A DNA stretch of 5,808 nt, taken from the NCBI GenBank assembly GCA_949294425.1, contig CASFHJ010000136.1:1-5808 (forward strand). Direction: 5' to 3'. Below, piece by piece: positions 1-5,808 of this stretch. How positions within the stretch are numbered: position 1 is the stretch's first letter; each line of letters starts with the position of its first letter. Below the pieces are notes generated by a model. It did not search any database, was not told the origin of the DNA, and saw only the letters and a list, made by a program, of their open reading frames with translations. The position numbers and the translations under genes are program-made. The DNA is from an uncultured Campylobacter sp. Its GTDB lineage: Bacteria > Campylobacterota > Campylobacteria > Campylobacterales > Campylobacteraceae.

Positions 1-1
1 G

Positions 2-49
2 AAAAAAGAAAATACTGCTTTTTTAGCCCTCTTCAAGGATAAAATCTAA
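2..49 (+). CDS. possible 3' end of a rightward gene (left-edge fragment)
   Basis: The frame beginning at base 2 is open for 15 codons from the window edge and stops at TAA (47-49). It reads KKENTAFLALFKDKI. The stop lies 2 nt before the stop codon of the convergent nitroreductase gene, a spacing that is common in compact Campylobacter genomes. The fragment is too short to assign to a family, and a 15-codon open frame can occur by chance. A competing reading is a minus-strand TTG start near base 36 that would encode a basic-then-hydrophobic N-terminus, but it has no visible Shine-Dalgarno sequence. Confidence 0.22.
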   Translation, partial: KKENTAFLALFKDKI

Positions 50-51
50 GA

Positions 52-648
52 TTATATGAATTTTACTATTTCATCAAAGGAAAATCTGGATTTAGCAGGT
101 ATTTTATCATCTTTTTTATGACCTAAGGCTACCATAAGACAGGCTTGTTCTTTGCTAGTATCAAGTTTTAAATACTCATCTAAGTCCTTTTGCGAAAAGC
201 CACCTATAGGGCAGGAGGCTAAATTTAAAGCTGTGCTAGCGTATAAGATAGTGCCAAGTGCTATGTGAGCTTGTTGTCTTGAGTATGATTTTTTCTCCTC
301 ATAACTCATGCCCTCTAAAAATGGTTTGTAAGTTTGCACTCTTTTTTCTATTTCCTCTTTTGGCATATCTCTTTTTCTAAGTTTTTCTTCAAAATAATTA
401 GCAAAGTCATATCTTGAAACTATTATTATTAGTGCAGAACAAGAGCTAACATGGGCTTGTTTATTAGCTATTTGTCCTAATTCTTTTATCTTATCCTTAT
501 CTTGCGTGGCTATGAAATACCAAGGTTCAAGCCCCAAAGAGCTAGGGGAAAGACGGGCTAGTTCTAAAATTTTTACAAGCTCTTCTTTTTTTATTTCTTT
601 ATCTAAAAATTCCCTACAAGAAAAACGATTTTCAAATATTCCTAGCAT
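52..648 (-). CDS. RdxA-like nitroreductase-family FMN-dependent NAD(P)H oxidoreductase
   Basis: A complete 198-residue cytoplasmic flavoenzyme, the usual length for the family. Its members use FMN and NAD(P)H to reduce nitro compounds or quinones, normally as dimers. The N-terminal RFSCREF (R8, S10, C11, R12) fits the FMN-phosphate-binding segment. It is followed by ARLSPSS (31-37) with EPW (41-43), the central IALGTILYASTALNLASCPIGGF (C146, G149-G150) and the C-terminal ACLMVALG (C170, G176), then KSR (186-188), a likely phosphate contact. From memory, the cysteines C11, C146 and C170 fall where H. pylori RdxA has conserved cysteines, so I favour an RdxA-type enzyme over a classical NfsB. 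RdxA activates metronidazole in Helicobacter and Campylobacter. The ATG start is supported by AAGGAG 8 nt upstream. The gene is divergent from macA and appears to be transcribed alone. The family call is firm; the orthology to rdxA and the physiological substrate are inferred. Confidence 0.93.
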   Translation of the reverse strand: MLGIFENRFSCREFLDKEIKKEELVKILELARLSPSSLGLEPWYFIATQDKDKIKELGQIANKQAHVSSCSALIIIVSRYDFANYFEEKLRKRDMPKEEIEKRVQTYKPFLEGMSYEEKKSYSRQQAHIALGTILYASTALNLASCPIGGFSQKDLDEYLKLDTSKEQACLMVALGHKKDDKIPAKSRFSFDEIVKFI

Positions 649-656
649 AAAAATAT

Positions 657-662
657 CTCCTT
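657..662 (-). promoter_or_regulatory. Shine-Dalgarno of the nitroreductase gene
   Basis: On the minus strand this reads AAGGAG, followed by an 8-nt spacer to the ATG at 648. It is a strong, correctly spaced site that fixes the start codon. Confidence 0.85.
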
Positions 663-674
663 ATTTTTTTTAAA

Positions 675-680
675 ATTGTA
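675..680 (-). promoter_or_regulatory. predicted sigma70 -10 box for the nitroreductase gene
   Basis: On the minus strand the hexamer is TACAAT, a 5/6 match to TATAAT, preceded by alternating A and T runs of the kind seen upstream of Campylobacter vegetative promoters, which generally lack a -35 box. The inferred transcription start is near 668, giving a 5' leader of about 20 nt. The background is so AT-rich that the match is only suggestive. Confidence 0.5.
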
Positions 681-688
681 TCTAAAAT

Positions 689-708
689 ATTTTTAATCTT
701 TTAAAAAT
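689..708. promoter_or_regulatory. 8-bp inverted repeat between the divergent promoters (candidate operator)
   Basis: The arms ATTTTTAA (689-696) and TTAAAAAT (701-708) are perfect reverse complements around a TCTT spacer. The repeat lies between the two predicted -10 boxes, at about -21 to -40 for the nitroreductase gene and -38 to -57 for macA, where a dimeric regulator could touch both promoters. All arm bases are A or T in an almost pure A/T stretch, so chance is a serious alternative. I do not recognise it as a known operator. Confidence 0.25.
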
Positions 709-733
709 TTACTCTAAATTCATTTTAAAAAAA

Positions 734-739
734 TATAAT
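734..739 (+). promoter_or_regulatory. predicted sigma70 -10 box for the macA-macB-channel operon
   Basis: A perfect TATAAT preceded by a run of seven A and an upstream T-rich patch. No convincing -35 hexamer is present, as is usual in Campylobacter. The inferred start of transcription is near 746, giving a leader of about 22 nt that contains the ribosome binding site. It is the only good promoter candidate upstream of the operon. Confidence 0.65.
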
Positions 740-754
740 TACCCACAAAAAAAT

Positions 755-759
755 AAGGA
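755..759 (+). promoter_or_regulatory. Shine-Dalgarno that selects the TTG start of macA
   Basis: AAGGA with an 8-nt spacer to TTG at 768-770. The next in-frame candidate, ATG at 786, has no comparable site upstream, so this element decides the start. Confidence 0.75.
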
Positions 760-767
760 CTAAATAT

Positions 768-1991
768 TTGAAAATATCAAAGTCAATGCCTAGGGGCAAG
801 GTTTTAAATTTACTTGCTTTTGCTAAAAAAAGAAAAGTTTTGATTTTAATAATCTTTATATTTTTCTTAGCCATATTTTTTAACTTTTTTAAGCAAGAGG
901 ACAAGACAAAAAATTTACTCACACAAAAGGTTTCTAGAACAACTATAAATCAAAGCATAGAAGCAATAGGTATGGTTTATGCAAAAGATGAGGTTGATGT
1001 TGGAGCGCAAGTTAGCGGACAGATAATAAAGCTTTACGTTGACATAGGAGATAGGGTAAAAAAAGGAGATTTAATAGCTCAAATAGATAAGGATAAACAA
1101 GAAAATGATCTTAACATCTACAAAGCCCAGCTTCAAAGTGCAAGGGCAAATTTAGAAAGCAAGCAAGTAGCCCTTGAAATAGCTGATAATCAATACAAAA
1201 GAGAGCAGTCTCTTTATGAAAAAAAGGCAACTTCCTTAGAAATTTTAGAAAATCTTAAAAATAATTATTATAGCTTAAAGGCAAATGTTGCAGAGCTTGA
1301 AGCTGAGGTCATACAGCTTGAAATCACTCTTAAAAACGCCCAAAAAGATCTAGGCTATACAACCATACTAGCTCCTATAGATGGTGTAGTTATAAATACA
1401 GCTGTTGAAGAGGGTCAAACCGTAAATGCAAATCAAAACACTCCTACTATAGTAAGAATAGCAAATTTAGATGAAATGGAAGTTAGAATGGAAATAGCAG
1501 AGGCTGATGTAAATAAAATAGAAGTCGGTGAAGATGTGGAATTTGCTATTTTAAGTGATCCAGATAAAAAATATAAAGCAAAGATAGCAAGCATAGATCC
1601 TGCAAACACACAAACAAGCGATGCAACAAGTAGCTCTTCTAGTTCAAGCTCCTCAAGCTCTAGTTCAAGTGCTATTTATTATTATGCTAAATTCTTTGTT
1701 AAAAATGAAAATAATTTTTTACGTATAGGCATGAGCACAGAAAATGAAATCATAATTAAAAGTGCTGTAAATACCTTATACGTGCCTACATATACCATAC
1801 AAAGCGATGGTGGGGGGTATTTTGTTGAAGTCTTAAAAGATAAAAATGTGCTTAAAAGATACATAAAACTAGGTATAAAAGATAGTATAAATACTCAAGT
1901 TTTAGATGGTCTTAGCGAAAATGAGGATTTAATCGTAGCAAACACAGCCTTAAAAAGCTCATCAACAATGCGTCCTTACGGTGCTAGATGA
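768..1991 (+). CDS. macA: MacA, periplasmic adaptor (membrane fusion protein) of a MacAB-type efflux pump
   Basis: A 407-residue adaptor that would link MacB to the outer-membrane channel; E. coli MacA is about 371. The start is TTG with a good SD site; the in-frame ATG at 786 (residue 7) is the weaker alternative. A basic N-terminus leads into one membrane anchor (about 24-41) with no signal-peptidase site. The first half of the beta-barrel/lipoyl region is at about 56-105 ([20 protein letters not shown]). A coiled-coil alpha-hairpin spans about 110-195 and carries the adaptor tip signature R-x3-L-x6-S at R145, L149 and S156, the residues that contact TolC in this family. The lipoyl half closes at LAPIDGVV (201-208), followed by the beta-barrel and a membrane-proximal domain (about 330-395). 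Residues 288-301 are 14 consecutive serines, placed where E. coli MacA has a short loop before an AIFYYARF-like strand (here AIYYYAKF). Its last 4 bp overlap macB. Confidence 0.93.
   Translation: MKISKSMPRGKVLNLLAFAKKRKVLILIIFIFFLAIFFNFFKQEDKTKNLLTQKVSRTTINQSIEAIGMVYAKDEVDVGAQVSGQIIKLYVDIGDRVKKGDLIAQIDKDKQENDLNIYKAQLQSARANLESKQVALEIADNQYKREQSLYEKKATSLEILENLKNNYYSLKANVAELEAEVIQLEITLKNAQKDLGYTTILAPIDGVVINTAVEEGQTVNANQNTPTIVRIANLDEMEVRMEIAEADVNKIEVGEDVEFAILSDPDKKYKAKIASIDPANTQTSDATSSSSSSSSSSSSSSAIYYYAKFFVKNENNFLRIGMSTENEIIIKSAVNTLYVPTYTIQSDGGGYFVEVLKDKNVLKRYIKLGIKDSINTQVLDGLSENEDLIVANTALKSSSTMRPYGAR
1629..1670 (+). repeat. poly-serine tract of MacA with internal direct repeats
   Basis: Fourteen consecutive serine codons (MacA residues 288-301) use AGT x4, AGC x3, TCT x3, TCA x3 and TCC x1. 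The 11-mer TCTAGTTCAAG occurs at 1638-1648 and again at 1659-1669, an offset of 21 bp or exactly seven codons. TCAAGCTC is repeated at 1644 and 1653. The tract therefore looks like an in-frame tandem duplication that has since diverged. Gain or loss of a unit would change only the length of the loop. Confidence 0.9.
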
Positions 1992-3910
1992 TAATACTAA
2001 AAAATATTTGTAAAAAAATAGGGCAGAGTGAAATTTTAAAAAATATAAGCCTAGAGATACAAAGGGGAGAATTCGTAGCCATTATAGGACAAAGTGGCAG
2101 CGGAAAGACCTCTCTTTTAAATATCATAGGAACATTAGATGATTTTAATTCAGGCTCTTACATCTTTGATAAATATGATGTTTCAAAGCTTAATAGAGAT
2201 GAAAAGGCTAGACTAAGAAGAGAAAATATAGGCTTTATTTTTCAAAGATACAATCTCTTAAGCCTCTTAAATTCAAGGGAAAATGTCGCTTTACCAGCCG
2301 TTTATGCTGGTAAGAAAAATGAATTTAGAAAGCAAAGAGCTAAGGAGCTTTTAAGCGGTCTAGAGCTTTCTTTAAAGACAGAGTCAAAGCCAAATGAGCT
2401 AAGCGGTGGGCAGCAACAAAGAGTCAGTATAGCAAGAGCTTTGATGAATGGAGGAGATGTAATACTGGCAGATGAGCCAACAGGAGCACTTGATAGCAAA
2501 AGTGGTCTTATGGTTTTAGAGATCTTAAAAAAGCTAAATAAAGAAGGGCACACCATAATATTAGTAACCCATGATCCTAGCATAGCAGCACAGGCTCAAA
2601 GGATCATAGAGATAAAAGATGGAGAGCTTATAAGAGATAGTTCCCCTAAAAGCTCAAATAAAGAGATAAAAATTGAAGACATGAGTGCTGAGCCAAAGAC
2701 CTTTACCTTGCTTAAAAATCAGCTTTTTGAGTGTTTTAAAATAGCTTTTTCATCTATACTAGCACACAAACTTAGATCCGTTTTAACCATGCTAGGAATC
2801 ATCATAGGCATAGCCTCTGTTGTCTGCGTGGTAGCACTTGGCAATGGTTCGCAAGAGCAAATTTTAGCCTCTATTTCTAGGCTAGGCACAAATACCATAG
2901 AAGTTCGTCCCGGAAGAGGTTTTGGGGATATAAGATCTGGCAGAACTTGGCTAAATGTGAGCGATTTACGCACCTTAAGGACCCTGCCCCAGCTAGAAGC
3001 TGTCGAAGCTAGAGTGAATTTTTCATCAATAGTAACTTATAAAAATATATCTTTAAACGCTAGAGGAGAGGGCGTTGGGATAAATGAGATAAAGATAAAA
3101 GGTTTAGAGCTTGAAGCTGGTAGGATATTAAATGAAGATGATATAAGAGCTAGTGCAAATGTGGTTGTGCTTGATTATAATGGTCATAACGGGCTTTTTG
3201 CAGACTTTAAGGCAGAGGATATACTTGGGCGAACTATAATCTTTAACTCCCAGCCCTTTGTGGTGATAGGCGTTTTAAAAAGAGATGCAAACAATAGGGC
3301 TGAGGACGTAACAGTAAGGCTTTACATACCTTACACAACTATGATGAATAAAATAACAGGAGATAAGCTTTTAAATAGCATTATAACAAAGGTAGCAGAT
3401 GATAGCTTACCAGCTGTTGCAGAACAGGCTATAATAAGGGTTTTAGAGATAAAAAGAGGGCAAAAGGACTTTTTTACTGTAAGTTCAGATGCCATAAGAC
3501 AGACCATAGATGAAAATACCAAAACCATGACTATATTAATTACTTCCATAGCAGCTATAGCCTTGATAGTTGGCGGGGTTGGAGTTATGAATATTATGCT
3601 TGTTTCAGTTAGCGAAAGAACTAGAGAAATAGGCATAAGAATGGCAATAGGCGCTAGAAGAGAGGATATTTTGATGCAGTTTTTAATAGAGGCTATTATG
3701 ATATGTTCTATTGGTGCTTTGTTTGGGGTGCTTTTATCACTTAGCTTACTTTATTCTTTCAATTCCCTTGGCATTTTTCCTATAATTGTTTCCCCTGCTT
3801 CTATTTTTATAGCACTTTTAAGCTCTGTTTTAATAGGTATTATTTTTGGATTTTTTCCTGCAAGAAATGCTGCAAATTTAAATCCTATAGCTGCTTTATC
3901 AAAGGAATGA
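1988..3910 (+). CDS. macB: MacB, inner-membrane ABC transporter (ATPase-permease fusion)
   Basis: A complete 640-residue protein (E. coli MacB 648) that works as a dimer, using cytoplasmic ATP hydrolysis to drive periplasmic substrate through MacA and the outer-membrane channel. The ATPase domain is N-terminal (about 1-220): Walker A GQSGSGKT (34-41), Q-loop Q86 in FIFQRYNLL, signature LSGGQQQR (138-145), Walker B ILADEP with D162-E163, D-loop ALDS, and switch H195. A polar linker (about 216-245) precedes TM1 (about 262-285). A periplasmic domain (about 286-510) ends with the family-typical GQKDFF. TM2 to TM4 lie at about 515-540, 565-592 and 600-623, with [24 protein letters not shown] between TM2 and TM3, nearly identical to E. 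coli MacB. No catalytic residue is missing. The ATG lies inside ATGA overlapping the macA stop; no clear SD precedes it, so translation is probably coupled to macA. Confidence 0.97.
   Translation: MIILKNICKKIGQSEILKNISLEIQRGEFVAIIGQSGSGKTSLLNIIGTLDDFNSGSYIFDKYDVSKLNRDEKARLRRENIGFIFQRYNLLSLLNSRENVALPAVYAGKKNEFRKQRAKELLSGLELSLKTESKPNELSGGQQQRVSIARALMNGGDVILADEPTGALDSKSGLMVLEILKKLNKEGHTIILVTHDPSIAAQAQRIIEIKDGELIRDSSPKSSNKEIKIEDMSAEPKTFTLLKNQLFECFKIAFSSILAHKLRSVLTMLGIIIGIASVVCVVALGNGSQEQILASISRLGTNTIEVRPGRGFGDIRSGRTWLNVSDLRTLRTLPQLEAVEARVNFSSIVTYKNISLNARGEGVGINEIKIKGLELEAGRILNEDDIRASANVVVLDYNGHNGLFADFKAEDILGRTIIFNSQPFVVIGVLKRDANNRAEDVTVRLYIPYTTMMNKITGDKLLNSIITKVADDSLPAVAEQAIIRVLEIKRGQKDFFTVSSDAIRQTIDENTKTMTILITSIAAIALIVGGVGVMNIMLVSVSERTREIGIRMAIGARREDILMQFLIEAIMICSIGALFGVLLSLSLLYSFNSLGIFPIIVSPASIFIALLSSVLIGIIFGFFPARNAANLNPIAALSKE
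3901..3906 (+). promoter_or_regulatory. Shine-Dalgarno of the outer-membrane channel gene, inside the macB 3' end
   Basis: AAAGGA, 5 nt before the ATG at 3912, lies within the last codons of macB. The stop-to-start gap is 1 nt, so ribosomes finishing macB are well placed to reinitiate, while the SD also allows independent loading. Confidence 0.7.
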
Positions 3911-3911
3911 G

Positions 3912-5288
3912 ATGAATTTTTTAAAAATTATAAGATACATTTTAAAGATTTTTTTACTTTCTTTTTTTATTTCCTGTGCTTCTTTAAAAGATGTAAAATT
4001 AGAAAGAAATAAGGAAGATTTTGCTTATGATAAGTGGTGGCAAAGCTATGAAAATCAAATTTTAAATGATTTTGTAGATACTATTTTAAGAAATAACACA
4101 GAGCTTCAAATAGCTAGATTAAGTTTTTTAAGCTCCCTTGCTTCCTATGATCTAGCCTATGTGGATTTGTTTCCAAGTCCTCAAGCTTCTTTAAATGCAA
4201 ATTCTAATAAAACTTATAATCCAAACAGCACAAATAATAGCCTTTCAGCTTCTTTATCACTAAGTTATGAGCTTGATATTTACGGCAGACTAAGAGATAA
4301 TATAGCCTCTAAAGAATTTAGTGCGCTAGCCAGTGCTTACGAGCTTGAAAGTTTAAAATTGACCCTTATAAATTCAAATATAGACGCTGTTTTTAACCTA
4401 GTTTATGCAAATGAGCTTTCAAAGCTTTTAAGCGCTTATGTTAAGAATTTGGAGTTAGCAAGGGATCTTTATAACTTAAAATATGAATTAGGAAAGATTT
4501 CTGAGCTTGATTTATTAAATTTAGAAAATTCCTTGCTAAATGCTAGGCAAAATTTGTTAAGTAACGAGCAAAGCAAAGAGCTTATTATCAAAGGCTTAAA
4601 AGATGCTTTGTCTCTTGAAAAGGATTTTGATAAAATTTCATATTTAAATCAGCTATCTTTTAGTGATTTTAAGGAAGAGGACTTAAATTTTGATATAAGC
4701 TTACTAGATCTTAGCAATAGACCTGATATAAGATCTTCTTTAAATAAATTAAAGGCGTCTTTTAAGGATCTTAGTGTGGTTGAAAAAAGCATTTATCCAA
4801 GCATAAGCTTAGGAGCTAACTTAGATACAAATAATTTTAGTAATGAAGCTTTTAAACTTTCTACCTTAGGCGGAAATTTGGTGCTTTCCTTGCCTTTTTT
4901 GGATTATGCAAGGCTTAGACAAAATATAAAAATTTCTAAATATAGCTACGAGAGTTTAAAGCTAGAATACGAGCAAAGTTTACAAAGTGCTATTAATGAA
5001 TTTATGCAGTGCAAGGCTGATTATGCCTTTTATGAAAAACTCTTTGAAAATATTGTCTTAATTAATCAAAAACAAGAAAGGATAAAACAGGCATACTCCT
5101 TACAATATGAGGCTGGAAAGGTGGAATTAAAAGACTTTTTAGACGCACAAAATGAGTATATTAATTCGCATAGAGATATACTAGCTCAAAAATTAAATCT
5201 CTTAAAAACTAGAAATTTATACTATAAAATTACCACCTTTTCAAAGCATGAGTTAAGTGATGATAGAAATGATAGAATTTCTTTTTAG
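3912..5288 (+). CDS. TolC/NodT-type outer-membrane efflux lipoprotein, channel of the MacAB pump
   Basis: A 458-residue outer-membrane factor, typical family length. It would trimerise into a beta-barrel plus periplasmic alpha-barrel and dock on MacA. A basic N-terminus and hydrophobic stretch (about 5-21) end in FFISC with C22 as the probable lipidation site; F at -3 is a less common lipobox residue. Two outer-membrane efflux repeats follow. The first contains KWWQSYENQILNDF (41-54), NNTELQIARL (61-70) and LSYELDIYGRLRDNI (117-131). The second contains NRPDIRSS (269-276), IYPSISLGA (294-302), LVLSLPFLDYARLRQNI (323-339) and YEAGKVELKDFLDAQ (399-413). These match the conserved blocks of NodT/CmeC/OprM-type factors more closely than TolC itself. 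It starts 1 nt after macB with its own SD, so it is very probably the dedicated channel for this pump. The strongly polar C-terminus ends next to convergent zupT. The family is certain; the specific partnership is inferred from the operon. Confidence 0.92.
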   Translation: MNFLKIIRYILKIFLLSFFISCASLKDVKLERNKEDFAYDKWWQSYENQILNDFVDTILRNNTELQIARLSFLSSLASYDLAYVDLFPSPQASLNANSNKTYNPNSTNNSLSASLSLSYELDIYGRLRDNIASKEFSALASAYELESLKLTLINSNIDAVFNLVYANELSKLLSAYVKNLELARDLYNLKYELGKISELDLLNLENSLLNARQNLLSNEQSKELIIKGLKDALSLEKDFDKISYLNQLSFSDFKEEDLNFDISLLDLSNRPDIRSSLNKLKASFKDLSVVEKSIYPSISLGANLDTNNFSNEAFKLSTLGGNLVLSLPFLDYARLRQNIKISKYSYESLKLEYEQSLQSAINEFMQCKADYAFYEKLFENIVLINQKQERIKQAYSLQYEAGKVELKDFLDAQNEYINSHRDILAQKLNLLKTRNLYYKITTFSKHELSDDRNDRISF

Positions 5289-5300
5289 CCAAGCATAAAA

Positions 5301-5808
5301 TCAAACAGAATCTAGCAAGATTAGGCTAATAGCCATTATAGCCATGCCAGAAAATAAGCCATATAAGCAATGATGTGCCTCTCCGTAAACTCTAGCAGCA
5401 GGTAAAAGCTCATCAAAAGATATATATACCATTATACCAGCTATGATTGCAAAGCTAAATGCTAGGGTAAGCTCGTTTATAAAAGGAAATATCAAAAAAA
5501 AGCCTATTAAAGCACCTATAGGTTCGGTAAGACCAGAAAGTGCGGCGTATTTAAAGGCTTTCTTTCTCTCTCCTGTTGCGTGGTATATAGGCAAAGAAAC
5601 AGCCATGCCTTCTGGGATATTATGTATGGCTACTGCTATTGCTATGGCTAAGCCAAAAGAGATATTATCAAGAGATGATACAAAGGTTGCAAAGCCTTCT
5701 GGAAGATTATGCACAGATATAGCTACTGCGGTTAAGAGTCCAGTTCTTTTTAAGGATAAATTTATTGGTTTTTCTTTGCTTATTAGAGGACAAATACTTG
5801 CCCTTCCT
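5301..5808 (-). CDS. zupT: ZupT, ZIP-family divalent metal importer (5' end beyond the window)
   Basis: The minus-strand frame stays open to the right edge, showing 168 C-terminal residues; the GTG codon at 5712-5714 lies inside a membrane helix and is not the start. ZIP proteins of this type import zinc and often iron, manganese or other divalent metals across the inner membrane. The visible part begins in a cytoplasmic loop rich in basic residues (SKEKPINLSLKRTG). It continues into a helix with HNLPEG and the next helix with HNIPEG, the paired histidine/asparagine/glutamate motifs that form the metal site in the ZIP family. Then come LSGLTEPIGALIG, a helix ending in SFDELLPAARVYG, and a last helix ending LILLDSV. 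All of these match E. coli ZupT blocks. The gene converges on the efflux operon with 12 nt between stops and appears unrelated to it. Start and regulation lie outside the window. Confidence 0.93.
   Translation of the reverse strand, partial: GRASICPLISKEKPINLSLKRTGLLTAVAISVHNLPEGFATFVSSLDNISFGLAIAIAVAIHNIPEGMAVSLPIYHATGERKKAFKYAALSGLTEPIGALIGFFLIFPFINELTLAFSFAIIAGIMVYISFDELLPAARVYGEAHHCLYGLFSGMAIMAISLILLDSV

Noticed and set aside
664..753. T8 (664-671) and A7 (727-733, 747-753) runs as phase-variation tracts
   Set aside because: Short A/T runs are expected in an intergenic region this AT-rich, and Campylobacter phase variation normally uses longer G/C tracts.
725..922. Minus-strand open frame of 65 codons opposite the macA start
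   Set aside because: It is the mirror of the poly-Phe/Ile/Lys membrane anchor of macA and runs through the macA promoter and SD. Its composition is low-complexity and no family is recognisable.
1682..1864. Minus-strand open frame of 60 codons opposite macA
   Set aside because: It lies wholly inside a well-supported MacA domain and has no recognisable family; its basic and hydrophobic composition reflects the opposite strand.
2302..3636. Three minus-strand open frames (2302-2583, 2719-2973, 3331-3636) opposite macB
   Set aside because: macB is intact and strongly conserved across these positions; the antisense frames are coding shadows without family resemblance.
5285..5329. TTAGCC / GGCTAA inverted repeat as an operon terminator
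   Set aside because: The arms are 6 bp with a spacer over 30 nt and no T run follows; a stable hairpin is unlikely.
5301..5714. A short 137-residue gene starting at GTG 5714
   Set aside because: The frame remains open and recognisably ZupT-like upstream to the window edge (RTGLLTAVAISVHNLPEG); the GTG is an internal valine of a metal-binding helix.

Overview
The window looks like chromosomal DNA of a Campylobacterota species, most likely Campylobacter. It is strongly AT-rich, leucine is mostly TTA/CTT/CTA, lysine is mostly AAA, the promoters show good -10 boxes but no convincing -35 boxes, and all four main genes resemble families common in Campylobacter. No RNA gene, CRISPR array, insertion sequence or integration scar is visible.

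Layout from left to right. Positions 1-51 hold a sliver that may be the 3' end of a rightward gene. Positions 52-648 (minus strand) encode an RdxA-like flavin nitroreductase. Positions 649-767 are a short, very AT-rich divergent control region with a promoter facing each way. Positions 768-5288 (plus strand) are a tight three-gene operon: macA (TTG start), macB (overlapping macA by 4 bp), and a TolC/NodT-type outer-membrane efflux lipoprotein gene that starts 1 nt after macB. Positions 5301-5808 (minus strand) hold the 3' part of zupT, a ZIP-family metal importer that converges on the operon and runs off the right edge.

Together the three operon genes would encode a complete tripartite MacAB-type pump. 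MacB is an inner-membrane ABC transporter with a large periplasmic domain, MacA is the periplasmic hexameric adaptor, and the third protein is the outer-membrane channel. In E. coli MacAB borrows TolC, which is encoded elsewhere; here the channel gene is in the same transcript. Family substrates include macrolides, peptides, siderophores and haem precursors, but nothing in the window identifies the substrate.

I see no clearly new biological system. The points most worth a second look are a 14-serine tract in MacA written in five different codons and built from a 21-bp repeat, a G6 run later in macA, the SD-less coupled start of macB, and the shared divergent promoter region with an 8-bp inverted repeat.
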